Source: Pectinatus haikarae (GTDB lineage: Bacteria; Bacillota; Negativicutes; Selenomonadales; Selenomonadaceae). From it: 64,000 nucleotides of DNA. This document shows, piece by piece, positions 17,673-26,099 of this stretch. How positions within the stretch are numbered: position 1 is the first letter of the stretch; every line of letters starts with the position of its first letter. Under the pieces are notes generated by a model, which made no database searches, was not told where the DNA came from, and was given only the letters and a program-made list of their open reading frames with translations. Where the stretch lies: positions 465,001 to 529,000 of the forward strand of contig NZ_WIQM01000016.1 in the NCBI RefSeq assembly GCF_015732185.1, given 5' to 3'. A program made the translations under genes and the position numbers.

Positions 17673-18146
17673 TTAAATTTTGGTCATAATATCTATTTTT
17701 ATATCATTTACAACCGGACGTATTTCAAGTTCTATTCCTAATTTATGCAATTTTTTAAATGTTTCCTTATCACAATCATCTACTGATACAGCTTTGGTAA
17801 TCTGCTTTTTCCCATTTTTAAAAGACATACCTCCAATATTAACACTTTTTATGGGTACTCCCTCCTCAACCATCCGCAAGACATCCTGTGGGCAGATAAA
17901 TAAAAAAAATACTGTATCTTCTTTATATTTTGGATTTTTATAAACGCGAACTGCTTTCTCAACATCTACTACACTGACCTTAATACCAGGAGGTGCAACC
18001 TGTAATATAAGAGTTTTACGAATAGTATCATTCATTACTTCATCACTGCAAACTATTATTCTTTCAGCATTTGCAGTTTTTGCCCACACCGTAGCTACCT
18101 GTCCATGAATTAAACGATCGTCAATTCGACACAATTTTATTATCAT
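17673..18146 (-). CDS. PTS mannose/fructose/sorbose family IIB component
   Basis: A cytoplasmic phosphocarrier of 157 residues. The phosphorylation loop RIDDRLIHGQVATVWAK contains the conserved His of the family (His14). ADRIIVCSDEV-like and VNIGGMSFKNGKKQITKAV segments match ManX-IIB/SorB. It passes phosphate from EIIA to the incoming sugar. The start codon overlaps the EIIA stop by one base (TAATG), so the two are translated as a coupled pair; in ManX they are fused. Confidence 0.94.
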   Translation of the reverse strand: MIIKLCRIDDRLIHGQVATVWAKTANAERIIVCSDEVMNDTIRKTLILQVAPPGIKVSVVDVEKAVRVYKNPKYKEDTVFFLFICPQDVLRMVEEGVPIKSVNIGGMSFKNGKKQITKAVSVDDCDKETFKKLHKLGIELEIRPVVNDIKIDIMTKI

Positions 18147-18559
18147 TATAGTTCCTCCAATTCTGATAAATGCGATAATTTCTCACAAAAACGAACATAA
18201 TTGATCTTATTCGATAAAATAATTTCTGTTAATTTTTTTGCAGAAATATTTTCTCCACTGCAAAGTGTTAGAACGTCAAGAAGCATTGGCAGGCTCCCAC
18301 CGGCAATAACCATACAGAGTTTGTTTTGCAATGCAAATCCAGCTGCAATATTATATGGTGTACCGCCAAATATATCAGTTATAATTAATATTTCTACGGA
18401 ATCATCCATACATTCTGAAAATTTTCTTTTTAATTTATCTAAATCATCTCCTGGTATAAATTCTATAACACCGATATTTTGTTGTTTTCCACATATCATT
18501 TCTGCAGAATTAAGAAGTTCTCTGGCTAAATGACCATGTGATGCTAATATTATTTTCAT
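18146..18559 (-). CDS. PTS mannose/fructose/sorbose family IIA component
   Basis: A cytoplasmic phosphocarrier of 137 residues that takes phosphate from HPr. MKIILASHGHLARELLNS contains the conserved SHG histidine (His8), and ILIITDIFGGTPYNIAAGFA is the DxxGGTPxN motif of the mannose-type IIA fold. It is the first gene of the operon and has a ribosome site AAGGAG. It is preceded by an 85-nt leader with a candidate RpiR operator and a perfect promoter. Confidence 0.94.
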   Translation of the reverse strand: MKIILASHGHLARELLNSAEMICGKQQNIGVIEFIPGDDLDKLKRKFSECMDDSVEILIITDIFGGTPYNIAAGFALQNKLCMVIAGGSLPMLLDVLTLCSGENISAKKLTEIILSNKINYVRFCEKLSHLSELEEL

Positions 18560-18595
18560 ATACTCTCCTTAATAATAAAATATTGTTTTTTATAT

Positions 18596-18621
18596 TTGAA
18601 ATTTTATTTCTCTTATTTCAA
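18596..18621 (-). promoter_or_regulatory. Candidate RpiR operator before the sorbose PTS operon
   Basis: TTGAAAT, 12 nt, ATTTCAA: a 7-bp inverted repeat placed about 25-50 bases downstream of the predicted transcription start. TGAAA/TTTCA half-sites are common for RpiR-family proteins. Binding by the regulator in this operon is inferred from position only. Confidence 0.45.
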
Positions 18622-18651
18622 TGACATGAAAAATAGTTTTGATTTACTTAT

Positions 18652-18680
18652 ATTATATTTAGAGAATAAAGTTTTGTCAA
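18652..18680 (-). promoter_or_regulatory. Promoter of the sorbose PTS operon
   Basis: Minus strand TTGACA (18680-18675), 17 bp, TATAAT (18657-18652): both boxes match consensus. The leader to the EIIA start is about 85 nt. A promoter this strong would need repression when sugar is absent. Confidence 0.85.
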
Positions 18681-19130
18681 TAAATAATTAAAAGAATTTT
18701 TTTTTGTAGTTAGCATCAATAGTAGTTTACCAAATTCAAGGCAACTTTGAATTTGAAAGAATTGTCATACTCTCTGGCACTGTCATAATCAGGCTGCGAC
18801 CAAATCTTTACACGTTTTCTAGCCATTGTCATTTGAGTTTTTCAAATACAGCCAGTGCCCCTGAATTTTTCTTGCATGGATTCACCGGATAATACATCAC
18901 GATTTTGCTTTTCATCCAGCCTGATAAGGACAAATCCAAAACACAGCAAATATTTTATCATTTTTTATATAAATTTATACAGACATTAAATATTACTAAA
19001 AAGTTATAATAATGTATATATAATATTATCCCGCCGTATAATATAAAAGCAAAATCAGTTTTATATTTACAATACATAGATGTTTTAAAATAGAACAAAA
19101 TATTTTATAAATTATTTTAATATTGTATAG
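18681..19130. other. Intergenic stretch between the two catabolic operons
   Basis: About 450 bp of AT-rich sequence between divergent promoters. The central part (about 18720-18960) is less AT-rich and holds a 39-codon minus-strand frame at 18842-18961 (MIKYLLCFGFVLIRLDEK, ending RGTGCI). Open sequence continues downstream of its stop in another phase. I do not recognise it; it may be a decayed gene end rather than a live small gene, since no clear ribosome site precedes it. Confidence 0.3.
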
Positions 19131-19160
19131 TTGACAATTCAAACATAGTGAATATATAAT
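19131..19160 (+). promoter_or_regulatory. Promoter of the 2-oxoacid fermentation operon
   Basis: TTGACA (19131-19136), 18 bp, TATAAT (19155-19160). A transcript would start near 19167 and run straight into the attenuator-like hairpin. The binding-protein gene starts about 140 nt downstream. Confidence 0.8.
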
Positions 19161-19166
19161 GGGCAC

Positions 19167-19212
19167 ATATAAGCAATGGTGCTTACCCATATCGGGTAAG
19201 TGCCATTTTTTA
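19167..19212 (+). promoter_or_regulatory. Attenuator-like leader with two exclusive hairpins
   Basis: Immediately after the predicted start, TAAGC/GCTTA (19170-19174 with 19181-19185, 6-nt loop) can form a small hairpin. A much stronger 13-bp stem, ATGGTGCTTACCC / GGGTAAGTGCCAT (19176-19188 with 19194-19206), uses the same bases and is followed by TTTTTT, a textbook intrinsic terminator. The two structures cannot coexist. I do not recognise a known riboswitch class; a very short sRNA is the alternative reading. Confidence 0.6.
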
Positions 19213-19304
19213 TGTCGCTGTATAAATGAAATTATTATTAATGCAGCGATATGATTTATATAAATCTTAATAATAATTAAAAAGAGATGAAGGGATGGGA
19301 TAAC

Positions 19305-20342
19305 ATGAAATATTCAAAAGTTAAAGCGGTAATTATGTTTATGGCTGTTGGCATGTCAATATTTTTTTCTGGATGTGGTGATACAAAAACAGCAAAAAAC
19401 AACTCATCAGAAGAAAATGCAGCAGCTGCAGGAATTTATAATGGTAAAGTAACACTGGGGGCTACAACCTGGATTGGTTATGCACCTTTGCATTTAGCTC
19501 TGGAAAAGGGATTCTTTAAAGACGAAGGCATTGATATGGATATTCGTGTGATTGAATCGGCAGGTGACTTAAAGATGGCTGCTAAAGCCGGGCAGATACA
19601 GGGAATGGCACAGACCATAGATACAGAGGTCATGGCAAAATCTTCCGGTTTAGACATCAATTCTGTGCTGCCCTTATGCAACTCCAACGGTGGCGACGGA
19701 ATAGTGGCAAAAAAAGGCTATAATACCTTAGCCGATCTAAAGGGAAAATCTATAGCACTTGATACCACCGGCGGAGCATCTTTATTTTGGTTCAATACAA
19801 TGCTTGATGAACAGGGACTCAGCATGAAAGATTTTGATATTAAAAACATGACTGCCGGCGATGCTGGTTCTGCTTTTGTTGGCGGTAATGTTGAGGCCGC
19901 CGTTACATGGGAACCTTGGCTTTCAAAAGCTAATGCCACCACCTTCGGTAAAACTCTGGTCAGCAGCAAACAATATCCGGGTGTAATTGTCGACGCATTA
20001 GCGATCAATAGTGACTTTGCAAAACAATACCCTAAAACTATTCAAGGGATAATAAGAGCTTGGCTCCGCGCTGTTCAATATGCCAAGGATAATCCTGACG
20101 ATGCCATACCGATTATGGCTAAAAGTCAGAATCTGACACCCGAAGAATTCAAAGCTCAATTGCCTAATATTGAATACTTCGATAAAGATATGACCAACAA
20201 TTATCTGTTAAACGGTAAAATGGCTGAAGTAGCCCAGAAGGCATCCGATTTATGGATAAAAATGAAGCTTACTACTAATCCAATAAAAGGTACAGATTTG
20301 GTATCTGACAGCTACTATAAAGCCGCAGTTTCCAATGAATAG
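19305..20342 (+). CDS. NitT/TauT-type ABC transporter substrate-binding lipoprotein (orphan)
   Basis: A periplasmic solute receptor of 345 residues. A lipoprotein signal peptide ends in SIFFSGCG (lipobox Cys about residue 22). The mature part begins VTLGATTWIGYAPLHLALEKG and has DEGIDMDIRVIESAGD, GKSIALDTTGGASLF and VEAAVTWEPWLSKA, the typical fold of nitrate/taurine/sulfonate/aromatic-acid binding proteins. The first ATG (19287) lies inside the ribosome site; the ATG at 19305 follows GAAGGGATGGG. No permease or ATPase gene is adjacent, so it must use a transporter encoded elsewhere or act as a sensor. Its ligand is presumably the feedstock of the downstream enzymes. Confidence 0.88.
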   Translation: MKYSKVKAVIMFMAVGMSIFFSGCGDTKTAKNNSSEENAAAAGIYNGKVTLGATTWIGYAPLHLALEKGFFKDEGIDMDIRVIESAGDLKMAAKAGQIQGMAQTIDTEVMAKSSGLDINSVLPLCNSNGGDGIVAKKGYNTLADLKGKSIALDTTGGASLFWFNTMLDEQGLSMKDFDIKNMTAGDAGSAFVGGNVEAAVTWEPWLSKANATTFGKTLVSSKQYPGVIVDALAINSDFAKQYPKTIQGIIRAWLRAVQYAKDNPDDAIPIMAKSQNLTPEEFKAQLPNIEYFDKDMTNNYLLNGKMAEVAQKASDLWIKMKLTTNPIKGTDLVSDSYYKAAVSNE

Positions 20343-20464
20343 CAATTTATAAAATACTTTAAATTGCAAAAAATGTTTATCATTATAATTTTTAATAATT
20401 TAAATTATATTCAGGGGCAAATATTTTGGGGATGAATATTGGAAACACAGGGAGATGGGTTGAG

Positions 20465-21439
20465 ATGCATCCATTATTATGGATAATTGATGATGAATGG
20501 ACCAACTATAATATTGAAAACAGTATATTCAAAAAATATTTAAAAACCTATGACATACGTTATTCAACATATAAGACATTCCGTGAGGATGCAGAAGTTT
20601 TTGCTCCGCTGGCCGATGCGGTACTCAGTCAGATCAACATACCGATGGATCGCGACCTGATAGGAAAATTGAAAAGATGCAGGATCATTTCCAATTATGG
20701 AACCGGTTATAATAATGTAGATTTAAAGGCAGCCGGAGAGAATAATATAGCCGTGGGATATATCCCCGGCTATTGTGATGAGGATATTGCCGATTATATA
20801 ATATCTGCCGTATGCAGCATAAAGAAGCCGGTCATGGGATTCAAGTCAAAGGTCATTGACGGACAGTGGGGCATGCCGACTCTGAATATGCGTGTGCATC
20901 GCCTCAGTGCAGTCAGATTTTTTATCATAGGGCTGGGACGCATAGGGCAGAAGGTAGCCCTAAAAGCTGCTGCATTGGGAATGAAAGTGCTGGCATACAG
21001 TCCTTCCCTGACTCCCGCAAAGGCCGCCGAATGCGGTGCAGAATATATTTCCATGGCGGAAGGACTGCAAACAGCTGATTTTGTCAGTATTCATATGCCG
21101 TATACAAAAAAGACGGAAAATTTTTTCGGAACGGAGCACTTCGCTCAAATGAACAGCAACAGTTATTTGATCAATACAGCCCGAGGCAGAATAGTCGATC
21201 AGGCGGCACTGCTGCAGGCCGTCCGTACCAAGCAGATCAAGGGCGCCTTTTTGGATGTTCTGGCGAACGAGCCTCCGGCGGCAGATGAGGATATTCTTAA
21301 GTACGATGATATTCATATAACACCGCATATATCCTATTATTCAGAAGAGGCTCTGGAAGAACTGCAGCGCCGTGCCGCAGTTAATGCGGTGAAAGTTTTG
21401 CTGCATCAGGATGGTGCCGATTTGGTAATAGATAAATAG
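20465..21439 (+). CDS. D-isomer-specific 2-hydroxyacid dehydrogenase
   Basis: An NAD(P)H-dependent reductase of 2-oxoacids to D-2-hydroxyacids. The 324-residue protein has IIGLGRIGQKVALKA for the Rossmann fold, the substrate Arg region LINTARGRIVD, GAFLDVLANEPP with the conserved Asp/Glu, and ITPHISYYSEEA with the catalytic His. An upstream ATG (20426) is poorly supported; the ATG at 20465 follows GGGAGATGGG. It is 120 bp upstream of iorA, so it can drain the same 2-oxoacid reductively and re-oxidise NADH while IorAB oxidises it. Substrate unknown. Confidence 0.9.
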   Translation: MHPLLWIIDDEWTNYNIENSIFKKYLKTYDIRYSTYKTFREDAEVFAPLADAVLSQINIPMDRDLIGKLKRCRIISNYGTGYNNVDLKAAGENNIAVGYIPGYCDEDIADYIISAVCSIKKPVMGFKSKVIDGQWGMPTLNMRVHRLSAVRFFIIGLGRIGQKVALKAAALGMKVLAYSPSLTPAKAAECGAEYISMAEGLQTADFVSIHMPYTKKTENFFGTEHFAQMNSNSYLINTARGRIVDQAALLQAVRTKQIKGAFLDVLANEPPAADEDILKYDDIHITPHISYYSEEALEELQRRAAVNAVKVLLHQDGADLVIDK

Positions 21440-21561
21440 AGAATCAGTCATTGAAAAGCCGCTGCATCGCATGGCCCTTTGCTGATGCAAAATACTGGAA
21501 AGATTAATTATCAAACGATATTCATTAACAAGCTTTATTGGGTGAAAGGAATAATACAAAA

Positions 21562-23421
21562 ATGACTAAAAAACTTATCAGTGGCAACGAAGCCGTGGCG
21601 TACGGTGCTTTGGCCGCCGGAGTCAAAACAGTGGCCGGTTATCCCGGAACGCCATCTACGGAAATGATCGACAGTCTTTTAAAAATGGATATAGAGGGAA
21701 CCCATGTAGAATGGAGCACAAACGAGAAAGTTGCTTTTGAAGTGGCTGCCGGCGGTGCTCTGCTAGGGTATCGTACAATGTGCGCTATGAAAATGACCGG
21801 TGTCAACGTGGCCTATGACAGCCTTATCAGCATTGCATATTCCGGCTGTACCGGCGGTTTGGTGGTTTATGTGGTCGACGATCCGGGTGTGAGTGCGGGA
21901 ATGTCTGAGCAGGACAGCAGAGGATTTGCCCTGCTGTCCGATATGCCGGTGCTGGAACCGTCTAATCTGCAGGAATCGTATGATATGGCAAAATACGCCT
22001 TTGAGCTGGCCGAAGCGATACAAGGTCCGGTATTTCTGCGTTCGGTCACAAGCATATCGCAATCGCACGGTCTGGTGGAAATCGAAGAACGTATTTTACC
22101 GGAAACGGATCATCCGCTATTCGAACACAATATGGAAAAGTATACCAAGGCCGGTGCGGTGATCTGTATGAATCAGCACAAGGCGCTGATAGAAAGGCTG
22201 GATGCGGCAGGGAAATATATTGCCGAGAGCAGCCTGAACAGTCTTTGTCTGAAAACTTCTAAAGGAGTCGGCGTTATTTCCGTGGGTGTGGGCAACAGCT
22301 ATATCGATGAAGCTTTTGATATATTAGAGGAAAATCAGATAAAAACGGACGATATTTCCGTTTTGAAACTGCATAATACACTGCCATATCCGGATGATGA
22401 AATCAATGCTGTTTTGAAGCACTGCACCAGAGTATTGGTGGCTGAAGAGCTGGAGCCTTATCTGGAAAACCGAGTATATCTTAACGCATACAAGCTTGGC
22501 GTCAAAGTGGATATATTGGGTAAAAATGACGGCACATATTCACGCATCGGCTATTATGATGCCGATAATCTGGTAAACGGCATATGCAAACTATTAAATA
22601 CAGCACTGCCCGCTCTACCGGAGAATACGGATACGGCACCGGAAAAGAAATGTGCGGCACGGCCTATAACCGTCTGCGCCGGCTGTCCGCACCGCGGCAC
22701 ATATATATCGATACAGAATGCCATAAGCAAATTGAAAATGAAAAAGAGCGAGGTCGTTGTCACCGGCGACATAGGCTGTACGATTTTGGGTACGACGCCG
22801 CCTTTCAACGCGCTGTGGACAGAGGTTTCCATGGGAGCAAGCATTCCGCTGGCTCAGGGACTGGTATACGGCGGTACCAAAAATCCGGTGCTGGCGACGA
22901 TCGGCGACTCAACCTTCTTCCATGCCGGTATGGCAGGGCTGGTGAATGCTCTGCAGCATAATGCAAATTTGACCGTTATTATAATGGACAACGGCTGGAC
23001 CTCCATGACCGGCATGCAGATAAATCCCGGAACGGCTCAGGATTTCCAGCTTGGCAGCTGGAAACAGCTTGATTTGAAAAAAGTAGTAGAAGGATTAGGT
23101 GTAGAAGATTTTCATGTTATCGATCCGTATGACTTGGATACAACGGCACGGGCTATAGCGGAATCGATGCAATACCAGGGTGTGAGCGTTATTCTGGCAA
23201 GGCGCGAGTGTGCGATTCAATCAAACAGGAGAAAAATTAAATATTCGGCAATTAAGCTTGATCTGGAAAAATGCGTTAACTGCAAGCAATGCATAAATAT
23301 TACGGGCTGTCCGGCCATTGCTTTTGCTGACAACACTATTTCGATCGATTATGCTCAGTGCAACGGCTGCGGTATCTGCACTCAGGTTTGCAAGTTTGAT
23401 GCATTAGTAAAGGAGCAGTAA
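21562..23421 (+). CDS. iorA: Indolepyruvate:ferredoxin oxidoreductase alpha subunit
   Basis: The thiamine-diphosphate-dependent, iron-sulfur subunit of an arylpyruvate ferredoxin oxidoreductase that makes acyl-CoA, CO2 and reduced ferredoxin. The 619-residue protein has the N-terminal pyrimidine-binding domain (GNEAVAYGALAAGVKTVAGY, by-eye in pieces). CAGCPHRGTY is followed by the ThDP domain GDIGCTILGTTPP with IIMDNGWTSMTG. A C-terminal two-cluster ferredoxin contains CVNCKQCINITGCPA and CNGCGICTQVCKF. The start at 21562 gives the family N-terminus MTKKLISGNEA after GAAAGGA. It pairs with iorB 5 bp downstream. Other 2-oxoacids are possible. Confidence 0.93.
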   Translation: MTKKLISGNEAVAYGALAAGVKTVAGYPGTPSTEMIDSLLKMDIEGTHVEWSTNEKVAFEVAAGGALLGYRTMCAMKMTGVNVAYDSLISIAYSGCTGGLVVYVVDDPGVSAGMSEQDSRGFALLSDMPVLEPSNLQESYDMAKYAFELAEAIQGPVFLRSVTSISQSHGLVEIEERILPETDHPLFEHNMEKYTKAGAVICMNQHKALIERLDAAGKYIAESSLNSLCLKTSKGVGVISVGVGNSYIDEAFDILEENQIKTDDISVLKLHNTLPYPDDEINAVLKHCTRVLVAEELEPYLENRVYLNAYKLGVKVDILGKNDGTYSRIGYYDADNLVNGICKLLNTALPALPENTDTAPEKKCAARPITVCAGCPHRGTYISIQNAISKLKMKKSEVVVTGDIGCTILGTTPPFNALWTEVSMGASIPLAQGLVYGGTKNPVLATIGDSTFFHAGMAGLVNALQHNANLTVIIMDNGWTSMTGMQINPGTAQDFQLGSWKQLDLKKVVEGLGVEDFHVIDPYDLDTTARAIAESMQYQGVSVILARRECAIQSNRRKIKYSAIKLDLEKCVNCKQCINITGCPAIAFADNTISIDYAQCNGCGICTQVCKFDALVKEQ

Positions 23422-23426
23422 TAATT

Positions 23427-24038
23427 ATGTCAATAAAAAAATATGATATCTACATTGTAGGGGTAGGCGGACAGGGCGTATTGACTATAGCTGATATTTT
23501 AACCAGTGTCGCCTTTACCAGGGAGATGCCCGTCAATTATTACCCGACTAAAGGTATGGCACAGCGGGGCGGTTTTGTAAAGGTACAGCTGCGGTTCGGA
23601 CGGAGCAACGTTGGGCCGGATATCCCTCAGAACAGTGCTGATCTGGTTATTTCAATGGAACGTTCCGAATCACTTAAGGCCGTGAAATACTTGAAAAAAG
23701 GCGGAGAATTTTTCCTCTATGACAATTGCTGGGAGCCGACGGCCGTTATGCTGGGCAAGGCACCGTATCCGACTTTGAAAGAAGTATGGCAGGAAGTAAC
23801 GCAGGCCGGCGGAGCGGTCAAATGCCTTTCCAATACCGATCTGCCGCTTTATCAAGGCAAGCGGATAAGGGATAATATATATATACTGGGTGGTATTTTG
23901 CAAAGCACGCGGTTAAAAGAAATAATTTCTAAGGACGATGTCGTGAAGGCAGTAACGGAAAAATGGCCGAAGGTAGCTGAGAGCAACGTTTTTGCCATTG
24001 AAAAGGGAATGCATTCGGAAATAAAAACAGCATTATAA
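23427..24038 (+). CDS. iorB: Indolepyruvate:ferredoxin oxidoreductase beta subunit
   Basis: The gamma-domain-like subunit of the 2-oxoacid oxidoreductase. The 203-residue protein shows YIVGVGGQGVLTIADIL near the N-terminus (the GxGGQG CoA-side motif). NYYPTKGMAQRGGFVKVQLRFG (in pieces) and PQNSADLVISMERSESLKA follow. The length is normal for IorB. It follows iorA by 5 bp and precedes the ADP-forming acyl-CoA synthetase by 17 bp, so the acyl-CoA it makes can be cashed in for ATP at once. Confidence 0.93.
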   Translation: MSIKKYDIYIVGVGGQGVLTIADILTSVAFTREMPVNYYPTKGMAQRGGFVKVQLRFGRSNVGPDIPQNSADLVISMERSESLKAVKYLKKGGEFFLYDNCWEPTAVMLGKAPYPTLKEVWQEVTQAGGAVKCLSNTDLPLYQGKRIRDNIYILGGILQSTRLKEIISKDDVVKAVTEKWPKVAESNVFAIEKGMHSEIKTAL

Positions 24039-24055
24039 TATTGGAGGCATTGCAT

Positions 24056-26089
24056 ATGATTTATCAGGATTTATTTTATCCTGCGGGAGTTGCCGTGTTT
24101 GGCTCCGTAAAACCGGGAAAGCTGGCGGCAGTCATCATAAACAGACTCAAAGAAGGCAATATGCCCAATGTCTATGCCGTTAATCCCAAAGCTCAGGGGA
24201 TGGAGAATGTGCCCGGCTGTGACTCCGTACTTAAATTAAAAGGACAGGTACAGCTGGCGGTGATTGCCGCACCTGCTGCGATAGTCAAGGATATTCTTGA
24301 AGAATGCGGTCAAGCCGGCATCAAGGCCGCGGCAATTATAACATCAGGTTTTTCCGAAGCCGGAAATGTTCAGGGGGAGCAGGAACTCTTAGAAATTGCC
24401 AGCAGGTACGGCATGCGTTTTGTGGGACCGAATTGTGCAGGTGTCGTCAATACTCACAGCAATCTTTTGGCGACTTTGGAAACACGTCCTCCAAAGGGGA
24501 ATATAGCAATAATTTCTCAAAGCGGCGCCGTCGGCGGTATATTGATGTCCATGGCCAAAGCTCAGAAAATCGGCATCTCCAAATTTGTCAGCTTCGGCAA
24601 CGGACTTGATCTCAACATGATGGAATTTCTGGAATGGATGAAAACCGATGACGAAACTAAGGTTGTTGCCATCTATATGGAAGCGGTAAAAAACGGACGT
24701 GCTTTTATGAAGGTATTGTCGGAATTGACCGAAATCAAGCCTGTGGTTATAGTAAAAGCCGGGCACAGCAGCGCCGGTCAGCGTGCAGCACTATCCCATA
24801 CCGGCTCCATGGCAGGTGTGGATGCGGTATTTGATGCCGCACTGGGACAGTGCGGTGCTGTCCGTGCGGAAAGTCTGGAAGATTTATTTGATATATGCAG
24901 AGGCTTTTCGGCACTGCCGGAAATAAAAGGAGAACGTGTACTCATAGTCACTAATTCCGGCGGACCGGGAGTGATGACTACCGATAAATCAGAGGAGGTC
25001 AGGCTGAGTCTGCCCGAACCGAGTCAAAATATGAAGGAGACATTGGGAAAATTCCTGCCGTCCTTTGCCAGTATCAAAAATCCGGTGGATCTGACGGTAG
25101 AGGGCACCGGTGAACAGTACCGGGATGCTCTTGCGAACGCACTGGAGGAATACGATGCAGCTGTCGCACTCTATATCGGAACACCGTATTTGAAATCAGC
25201 TCCGATAGCGGAAGGCATTATACAGGCGGGTAAGAGTACGGGTAAGCCCATTGCGGTTTCTTTAAGCGTAGGTACAGATATGAATGAATCGCTTGACCGA
25301 TTGGAACAGGAGGGAATTCCAGCCTTTATATCGGGAGAGCGCGCTGTCAAGGTGTTTGCCAAGATGGCCCAATATTATAAGTGTAAAAAGCTTGGGAAAA
25401 CTTTTGAAGCTTCCAGTATACCGACGGTCGGTACAGTGCTTCCGAATAATTTATTGGAGCCGGATGTCAAGGAACTGCTGCAAAAAAATAATATTTCTGT
25501 CCCGCCGTATTCATTTGTACATACGGCTGAGGAAGCGGCTCAGTCCGGTGAAGAATTGGGCTGGCCGGTGGTTATGAAGGTGGTTTCTCCGCAGATCATA
25601 CATAAATCTGATGTGGGAGGAGTGCTGCTGGGCATAGACAGTCCTAACAAAGCCAGGGAAGCGTTTAAGACTCTGGAAAAAATCGCTGAGGGACGTGATT
25701 TTCGCGGCGCAATCATGTACCATATGCTTGATTTAGGACGAGAAGTGATAATCGGACTGACCAATGATGCTTCTTTCGGCCCCGTAGTCGTGTTCGGTTT
25801 GGGCGGAATTTACACGGAGGTGCTGAAGGATGTTGTGTTCAAGGTCGCTCCCGTCGATGAAAAAACAGCCCTGACAATGATCAAAAGTATAAAATCATAT
25901 AAATTGCTTGAGGGAATACGCGGCGGTAAAAGCATTGATATGCAGTTTCTGGCAAAAACCATTTCCGAATTATCTTATTTTCCGTTTAAATATACTAATA
26001 TACGGGAAATGGATCTGAATCCTGTTTTTGCCTATGAAGATGGAGTAATAGCAGTCGATGCGCGTATTGTAACCGATAATGAAGCTTGA
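24056..26089 (+). CDS. acdA: Acetate/acyl--CoA ligase (ADP-forming), alpha-beta fusion
   Basis: Converts acyl-CoA + ADP + Pi to acid + ATP. The 677-residue protein has the N-terminal CoA-binding domain (VAVFGSVKPGKLAAVIINRL), AIITSGFSEAG, and FVGPNCAGVVNT. SQSGAVGGI and SHTGSMAGVDA, the phosphohistidine region, follow. A C-terminal ATP-grasp domain has GWPVVMKVVSPQIIHKSDVGG and REMDLNPVF. Thus both subunits are fused, as in many bacteria. The start at 24056 follows GGAGG. In Thermococcales, ADP-forming synthetases with IorAB yield arylacetates and ATP; the same logic applies to this operon by inference. Confidence 0.92.
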   Translation: MIYQDLFYPAGVAVFGSVKPGKLAAVIINRLKEGNMPNVYAVNPKAQGMENVPGCDSVLKLKGQVQLAVIAAPAAIVKDILEECGQAGIKAAAIITSGFSEAGNVQGEQELLEIASRYGMRFVGPNCAGVVNTHSNLLATLETRPPKGNIAIISQSGAVGGILMSMAKAQKIGISKFVSFGNGLDLNMMEFLEWMKTDDETKVVAIYMEAVKNGRAFMKVLSELTEIKPVVIVKAGHSSAGQRAALSHTGSMAGVDAVFDAALGQCGAVRAESLEDLFDICRGFSALPEIKGERVLIVTNSGGPGVMTTDKSEEVRLSLPEPSQNMKETLGKFLPSFASIKNPVDLTVEGTGEQYRDALANALEEYDAAVALYIGTPYLKSAPIAEGIIQAGKSTGKPIAVSLSVGTDMNESLDRLEQEGIPAFISGERAVKVFAKMAQYYKCKKLGKTFEASSIPTVGTVLPNNLLEPDVKELLQKNNISVPPYSFVHTAEEAAQSGEELGWPVVMKVVSPQIIHKSDVGGVLLGIDSPNKAREAFKTLEKIAEGRDFRGAIMYHMLDLGREVIIGLTNDASFGPVVVFGLGGIYTEVLKDVVFKVAPVDEKTALTMIKSIKSYKLLEGIRGGKSIDMQFLAKTISELSYFPFKYTNIREMDLNPVFAYEDGVIAVDARIVTDNEA

Positions 26090-26099
26090 GGTGGAGAAA

